A stretch of 64,000 nt of DNA from Capitulum mitella (taxonomy: Eukaryota > Arthropoda > Thecostraca > Pollicipedomorpha > Pollicipedidae). A model generated the notes under the pieces. The model was given only the letters and a program-made list of their open reading frames with translations. It searched no databases and was not told where the DNA came from. The stretch spans positions 14,864,044-14,928,043 of the forward strand of contig CP099839.1 in assembly GCA_030062745.1 (NCBI GenBank). Reading direction: 5' to 3'. The position numbers were made by a program, and so were the translations under genes. Below are positions 57,701 through 64,000 of the stretch, one piece after another. Position 1 is the first letter of the stretch. Every line of letters starts with the position of its first letter.

Positions 57701-58180
57701 GCTGTCACGGCACCGCTGGGCCGACTGTCGGCGGGCCGTGCGTCACGAGGCGTTATCACGCTGTCACGGCACCGCTGGGCCGACTGTCAGCGGGCCGTGC
57801 GTCACGAGGCGTTATCGCGCTGTCACGGCACCGCTGGGCCGGCTGTCGGCGGACCGTGCGTCGCGAGGCGTTATCACGCTGTCACGGCACCGCTGGGCCG
57901 ACTGTCGGCGGGCCTTGCGTCACGAGGCGTTATCGCGTTGTCACGGCACCGCTGGGCCGACTGTCGGCGGACCGTGCGTTACGAGGCGTTACCGCGCTGT
58001 CACGGCACCGCTGGGCCGACTGCCGGCGGGCCTTGCGTCACGAGGCGTTACCTCGCTGTCACGGCACCGCTGGGCCGACTGTCGGCGGACCGTGCGTCAC
58101 GAGGCGTTATCACGCTGTCACGGCACCGCTGGGCCGACTCGGCGGGCCGTGCGTCACGAGGCGTTATCGGTCTGGGAATC
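57701..58180. repeat. 59 bp minisatellite, eight copies
   Basis: GCTGTCACGGCACCGCTGGG followed by CCGACTGTCGGCGGGCCGTG and CGTCACGAGGCGTTATC recurs at 57701, 57760, 57819, 57878, 57937, 57996, 58055 and 58114; the last unit is shortened. The unit has no stop in any plus frame and 59 is not a multiple of three, so three long overlapping artificial frames arise. Confidence 0.97.
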
Positions 58181-58193
58181 GGACAGCGGCGGC

Positions 58194-58266
58194 GGCCACG
58201 TGGAGGACGCGCCAGACCGGTGATCGGCCACGTGGAGGACGCGCCGGACCGGTGACCGGCCACGCG
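58194..58266. repeat. ~33 bp direct repeat
   Basis: GGCCACGTGGAGGACGCGCC followed by (A/G)GACCGGTGA occurs twice, with a third truncated start (GGCCACGCGGA). Confidence 0.85.
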
Positions 58267-58269
58267 GAG

Positions 58270-60500
58270 CGGGAGGGGCCCGAGTCGAGTGCTGAAAGGA
58301 AGGTGTCCAAATCAGGAACGGGTTTTACCTGATAGTCAGTCGTTGAGGTGAACGTTCTAGGAACCTCGCGCCACGATTTAAACAAAACGAAGCATGCCTT
58401 TTCTGGGTCGTGTTGAATGATACCCAATGGAAGACATGGCGGGTCATCGTTAATCTTGGAACATTTGTCTCATTTCCTGCATCCCCTGCGGTGTCGAAAA
58501 CTATTTTCGTTAAGGATGTTAGAGTTACATTTTCATTTGGAGCATGCAATTTTGCCAGTCTCGGACGGGAAATACAGTTTCCAGCTACGGTTTTCAAGTG
58601 TTATTACTTGTTTTTGCTGATAGCTTAGGTTTACATTTGGTCGTTTGTAATGGATACTACCTCCTGTTGCATCAAAAATCTCATTTATTCGCCATATCGT
58701 GTGTCCTGACCCCTGGCTTGCGGTGGTCTGGCCGGGTCAAAGCTAACGGTAAACTTGATTGCTCCGAACTAATTTGCGCACATTTTCAAAAGCAACAGTA
58801 AGGTCACGAGAAGGGATTCGCCCCATATTTTTTCAAATACTCTTCTGTCATTAATGATGACATGTCAACGTTTAAGTCAACATTTCTTTACTGAGTGTAG
58901 GCACCCCAGAATCAGTGGTTTCATGGTCGCCGTACGGTGGTTTCATGGTCAGTGGTTTCATATCGCCGTACGGTGAGCCGCTCACGCCAACTGTTCTAGC
59001 ATGTGCCCCATTGGCAATGTTTTCCTGTCGAAACGGGGTGCCGAGTACACTTGAAGCCAGTTACATTACGCCGTTATACGTTTTGACAGTCGTTTCAGGT
59101 GTTTTCCAGTTCCAGCAAGGTTCGGTCGCGTCAGCTGACCCGGGCGAATTGTACGGCTGGGTTGTCCCACCAGCTGTCTTGAAAAATTCCGTTTGTAATT
59201 TGTTACTGGATGAGGTCGCATTGAACGAAAACGTATTCAGATGTTCGGTACCCCGTCACTGGCTTTGATATTGACGATAGCCCCTTGGTTTGATTTAAGG
59301 TTAACTTTGCGCGAGCGCATATTCGGCAGCACTCATTTGTGCATTGCGTAGTGAATAATACAGATAGCACAGCCATGATAAATCGTGCGAGATGAAAACT
59401 CTTCTAAGGGTCCTTTTCGTTCTTCCAGCGTTTGCATGCTGCCAGTTAAAAATCAAAAATATTTGTAGTACTTAAGCTTCCAGTTGGGTGTGTGCTGACT
59501 GGAGAATCACATTCGCTGCGTTCGCTGCGGCCAGTTTGGGAAATGGAAGCTGCCCTTGAACTTCGGGGAAGCTATGTCAAAGGTTTTAACTTTGCATGGT
59601 AACGCATTTTTTAATTTCACTTACGTCTGTTGGTGCAGATGCTCTGTGGAATACCCCCTGCAGAACTGTGTATAGGGCGTTTGTGTTGCTTACGATGCGA
59701 AATGACAAAGTACTCCAACTCTTGGATGAGTGGATCGTATGGTGTAATTTTTCTGTACAAGAATTTATCAATACCTGAATGTGGATCAGTCTTGAGCGAA
59801 GTTCTGCCTCGCCGGCGAAATGCAGTGACACTGTGTGTAGAGGTTTTGCATCATGTGTAACAGCTGTACCGCTGATTGGGAAAATTTGGGGCGTTCTGTA
59901 TGCCATTGACTTCTAAAATGGCCAGTGCCATCATAACGTTAGGAATATATGCTTATGACACATTTTCAAATGTTTTGTCATGCACAAAACGCCGGTTTAT
60001 GGCGCATTCTTGATATTGCTTTCCGCTCAAGGTTGATTCCAGTTAACGACTAAGCTCCGAGTTTTTTTCGCATTGAAATCCGGTGTCATTCCAGTCCAGC
60101 AGCCTGGAAAGGGTGTTGTCGATCCGATTGCGAGTTTCGGCGAGCGACGAACGCCGTAAGGTGGGTCGTGTCCGACCCCTGGTTCGAGCTCCGCGCTTTT
60201 GATGTGTGACAAGCCCACTGTCACTCCGAGCAGGCTTCTTCCTCACGAGTCGTCTCGAACAGCCGTCGATGCAAGTGTTCGTACGTTCTTCCCCGGAACG
60301 TTTTTCGACTGGTGTATTGTTTGTCTTGTTTCCGTCGCGCCCCACCAGCCACGCTGTCATGGCCTTCTGCCGAAGCTCCAGGTGAACTCGGCAATATGTA
60401 GTGGACCGAGTACATGGTTCAGGTTTGTATCGCTGCACAGTATTATTAAACGAAATTATGAGGTCAGGAAATCCAGTGCTGGTGTCAGGTGTCACATGGA
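58270..60500. other. No gene recognised
   Basis: Mixed-composition sequence with only short open frames. A small direct repeat (TGGTTTCATGGTC, CGCCGTACGGTG) lies at about 58,915-58,975. I see no splice-linked coding segments. Confidence 0.4.
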
Positions 60501-60503
60501 CGC

Positions 60504-61709
60504 TTAACCCTATTCCCGGCAGGGGGGGGGGCGGAATCCGCCCCCCTCGGGTTTTTGCTTGCCAATTCCAGGATTTTTAACGCAGCTTCACGAAACTTGG
60601 TGACTTTTCCTAGCTATTCTTTCTACGTACTGTGACAAAATTTCAAAATTCTATTTTGCTCAGGGGCGGAGCCAGGCAACGTTTTTGGGAGGCACCTCAT
60701 GCCATTTTTGGCCATGTTGAGGGTAAAAGGAAAATGTCTGCCAAAAACAGAGTGTTTAAGATAGAACTTAAAACTTTATATGGATGTATAGCTAAATAGT
60801 TGGGCAATGTGCAGATATAATTTTGTTTATCTGAGGTCATTTTACAAGGTTAGGTCAAGGTCAAAAGTCAAAAATTGTTTTTTTCGCTATAATTTCGGCG
60901 CCATTTTTTGAAATGCAAAACCCGGAATATATATGACGTAGAAGGGTGCCCTCTACTTGTGTACCAAGTTTCAGCTTGATATCGGGTCGGGTCACGGAGA
61001 TATGACCTAAAATGTCAGTGCGCGTACCCTATATCGCAATAGCCGTAAAATGAAATTTTTGAAATAGAGTGAATTCAAATGATCAAAAACGTTTACAAAT
61101 AATATTAAATGCACACGGGATCATTACAAGTGACCCCAAGGTCATTGGAGGTCAAAGGTCACAAGTTGATCTGAGAAACGTGTGACCGTGACAGTTCCCC
61201 CTTTTTCATATCCCTGGCACCGCCTATGCTAACATTATACAAACATTGTAATGCGGTTTGTACTTCGTTAGTATAACATGACTAGCAGAAGCCAAAAAAG
61301 GGCGTTTGCCTCTTTTGTTCATTCAGTTGTTGAAAACTAATCCCCTATTTTTGAAACCCTGTGAACGCCCATGAATTTTCTCAAAATTTCAGATTTGCGG
61401 ACCCATGGCAAAAGCCCTATCCGTAATCTCTCGATTGATGCCAGTTTCATCGAAATCGGTCCATAAACAACGGAGTTATAAGAAGTCCAAAAGTACCCCC
61501 CATTTTGACCCTTTTGCCCCCCTGTATCCACAAATTTCGAAATTTTGAATTTTTTTTATAAAAATGTAGTTCACGTCACGGCGAATCGATTGCCGTTTGT
61601 TGCGATGAAATCGGACAAGTAGTTCTCGAGATCTCAGGGGGGGCCGAATCCGCCCCCCCCCCCTGCCGGGAATCGACCATACCGTCTAGCCCTCCGGGAA
61701 TAGGGTTAA
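60504..61709. mobile_element. piggyBac-like non-autonomous element
   Basis: The ends are CCCTATTCCCGG (from 60,508) and its inverse CCGGGAATAGGG (to 61,705), flanked on both sides by TTAA (60,504-60,507 and 61,706-61,709), the target site of piggyBac transposons. A second, inner inverted repeat contains CCGGCAGGGGG and GGCGGAATCCGCCCC near both ends. The 1.2 kb interior has no transposase frame, so it would depend on an enzyme encoded elsewhere. Interior words such as GGTCAAAGGTCAC are common in repeats of this kind. Confidence 0.8.
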
Positions 61710-63590
61710 GGCCGCTTACTGCAAGCGAGCCTCATATTCGTGAATTTCATTTCCCGTGAAAGTAACGATATCCTGTCGTGGTCAGGCTTGTGCTTCGTTT
61801 TGGATCGATTCGAATCGATTCTAAATCGAGTCAGTAATGCTATGCTTTCTTCGTGAATCAGAACCAGAATAAGTTCACTTAAAAGTCGCAGTGAATCAGA
61901 ATCGGAATCGAATCGCAAACTTGTGGCCATTTAACCACAATGGAATCAGAACTGGATCTGTTCGTTTTTCTAGAACCGCTATGAATCATAATCAGAACCG
62001 ATTTGCAGCTCAGTGAATAAACGTATCGATTTACTCAAGATGAACCAAGCACAAGTCTGGTCGAGGTGCAAAGTTTCTTAGTGTTCCGCGAATTTATCGA
62101 CTTGTTTTCGCCTGGGCCTCTGAGGGTGTTCCTGCAACATCAGTACGCAAGGGGTCGTCTCGAGCGATTGTGTACTCATCCGATCTGTCCCCGTGCCTGT
62201 TAACGCATTTTCCCAGTGAGACAAAAACGGAACGTTCAGACAGACAGTGGTGACTGCCATCGCTCCGTGTTATCGGGAACGGCAGCATCGTCTGATGAAG
62301 GGATCCCGGAAAACGAACCGATTGTTCTGGCCCGTGAATGACGTAAATGGCCCGGGCAAATGTGAGGCGAAGTGCAACAGAAACCACCCTGTTATATGAC
62401 ATCTGGGCCGCCGTACTGTTCGTGCAGATCAAATACCTGACCTGTGTCAGTTTCCTTACTCTGTGCTCGTGCGTTCGTCGTGCTGTGGGGCCTTCCGCAG
62501 AGCTGGTAATATGAAGTGCGCCGACCGTCTGACGGGATGAGAGCTCTTTCCAGCTTGTCAACATATTGTGTTTCACGTGCGCTCCCAACATGAGGATAGC
62601 AGTGAAACGGTTTCGAATAAAAATCGCAGTAACTTTCCGGAGACTGGACGGACGCCGGTCAGTGTGAAAATGTTCTGTTAGCAAACAGCTCGTATTTTGG
62701 AGTTCGTATGAACTTTTCAAGCACAGTTGACGACGATTGGAAACTTCCGACTTTGGTAGCGTCCGACGACCATTCGGAGGTTCCGTGTTCATCTTCTACC
62801 GTAAATATATGTATCTGCCGACTTCCGCATCATGCGACTGCGGCATCGCTCGGTTCGAATTCCAGTGGTGTCAAACAGCGTGTCGGACCGAGGGACTGGG
62901 CGTCCGGGTGAGGCTGGGATCTCCGCCATCCTCGAGAGGCGGGACAGGGCTTGGATCGGGATCTCCTGCGGTCGTTCGTGGGCGGCGACAGGGGTTGGAG
63001 GTATGGATGGATCGTGCTCCGGCTGGCTGTGATCGGCGGCTGACCGTGCATTGCATGCTGTTGGTCCTGGTCTGATCACCGTAATAGTCTGCAGGAGAAG
63101 TCGTCACGAAGAGGAGTGCAGCAGCCGTCAGTAACATGATGCTTTCCTCATGTCATATTCCCACCTATATGAGATCAAGTTGATTGGTACAGTAATGTGA
63201 TATCTGAACGCGCACGGACTACGGAGGACGTCGGTGTTCAAATCTGTGACTGGTGTCATACGATGTTGGAAACGGGGACAGTTTTGTAACATTTTGTGGC
63301 TGGTAAGATTTCTGGACTACCGAGAAACGTCTGGCTGTAATCTGTTGTGTGATAAACACACTGGTCTCAGAGACGGTATTCGGTGTACTCCTCTGCGGCT
63401 GGCAGTGAGTTGCACTTCTCGGGGATGAGGGACAGAGCTGCCATCTGAGCCTGGGGCCTTCTGTAGCCGTCGGCAGTGTGAATACGGCGGCCAGATCTGA
63501 GGCGGACCAACCCGTCCCGCCCGCTGTTCGATCCGAGACCGACCCACTCTTTGGAGATTGCTCGAATGTCCGAGGACGAACGGAGAGGAG
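61710..63590. other. No gene recognised; GAATCG-rich tract at the left
   Basis: From about 61,795 to 62,030 the sequence is built from degenerate GAATCGATT/GAATCAGAAC words, a decayed simple repeat. The remainder holds short frames on both strands without recognisable motifs or a splice-consistent exon chain. Confidence 0.4.
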
Positions 63591-63609
63591 TCTGGAGTCT
63601 GAACGGGAG

Positions 63610-64000
63610 GGCAGAGGCCGGGTGTGTGGGTCCGACCCGCTGCTGCTGGAGGGGACGGCGGAGGCCGGGTGTGTAGGTCCGGCCCTCTGCTGCTGGAGGG
63701 GACAGCGGAGACCTGGTGTGTAGGTCTGGCCTTCTGCTGCTGGAGGGGACGGCGGAGGCCAGGTGTGTAGGTCCGGCCCTCTGCTGCTGGAGGGGACGGC
63801 GGAGGCCGGGTGTGTAGGTCCGGTCTCCTCTGCTGCTGGAGGGGAGGCGGAGACCGGGTGTGTAGGTCCGGTCTCCTCTGCTGCTGGAGGGGACGGCGGA
63901 GACCGGGTGTGTAGGTCCGGTCTCCTCTGCTGCTGGAGGGGACGGCGGAGACCGGGTGTGTAGGTCCGGTCTCCTCTGCTGCTGGAGGGGACTGCACGGA
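63610..64000. repeat. ~47 bp minisatellite running off the right edge
   Basis: GTGTGTAGGTCCGG...CTCTGCTGCTGGAGGGGACG recurs at 47-50 bp steps (63622, 63669, 63716, 63763, 63810, 63858 and on). At least eight copies are present and the array is cut by the window end. Its long minus-strand frame, rich in Pro, Ser and Arg, is a by-product of the repeat. Confidence 0.95.

Noticed and set aside
57500..58332. Overlapping plus-strand frames of 150-250 codons
   Set aside because: They are produced by a stop-free 59 bp tandem repeat read in three frames; the peptides repeat the same unit and show no family.
63317..63997. 226-codon Pro/Ser/Arg-rich minus-strand frame
   Set aside because: Most of it is the translated ~47 bp minisatellite.

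Overview
The window is nuclear DNA from an arthropod. Its genes are split by spliceosomal introns with GT-AG borders, the proteins are animal proteins, and two interspersed elements carry a core of (CCTAA)n/(TTAGG)n, the arthropod-type telomere repeat. Coding exons are mostly very GC-rich at third positions. A crustacean (for instance a barnacle) would fit, but I cannot name the species.

Six protein-coding genes were rebuilt exon by exon from splice sites, reading phase and recalled family sequence. From left to right they are TSR1 (-), MKLN1 muskelin (+), NDUFAF3 (-), MYO19 (+), a PPM1H-type phosphatase (-) and an HNRNPM/rumpelstiltskin-type protein (+). Orientation alternates strictly, giving three head-to-head pairs. 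Between each pair lies AT-rich, CpG-poor DNA (about 12.7-20.3, 30.8-33.9 and 44.5-50.4 kb) holding a short stretch with normal CpG density that is the likely two-way promoter. The tail-to-tail flanks and 3' exons are GC- and CpG-rich. The genes belong to unrelated processes: 40S maturation, the CTLH ubiquitin ligase, complex I assembly, a mitochondrial motor, a protein phosphatase and RNA binding. They look like a neighbourhood of housekeeping genes, not a functional cluster.

The most unusual feature is a set of minisatellites (units about 37-63 bp) sitting on exon-intron borders. In TSR1, MKLN1, NDUFAF3 and PPM1H the repeat unit contains the real splice site plus the adjacent exon bases, so a true junction is the end member of an array of decoy junctions. 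One such array in MKLN1 copies the end of the coding sequence with its stop codon.

Mobile DNA includes decayed non-LTR retrotransposon pieces (0.56-1.9, 13.6-14.2, 14.6-15.7 kb), two copies of a long-armed foldback element with a telomere-repeat core, a 1.2 kb piggyBac-like non-autonomous element with TTAA target sites, and three copies of an unnamed 0.5-0.65 kb repeat. The left 5 kb and the right 8 kb hold no gene I recognise.
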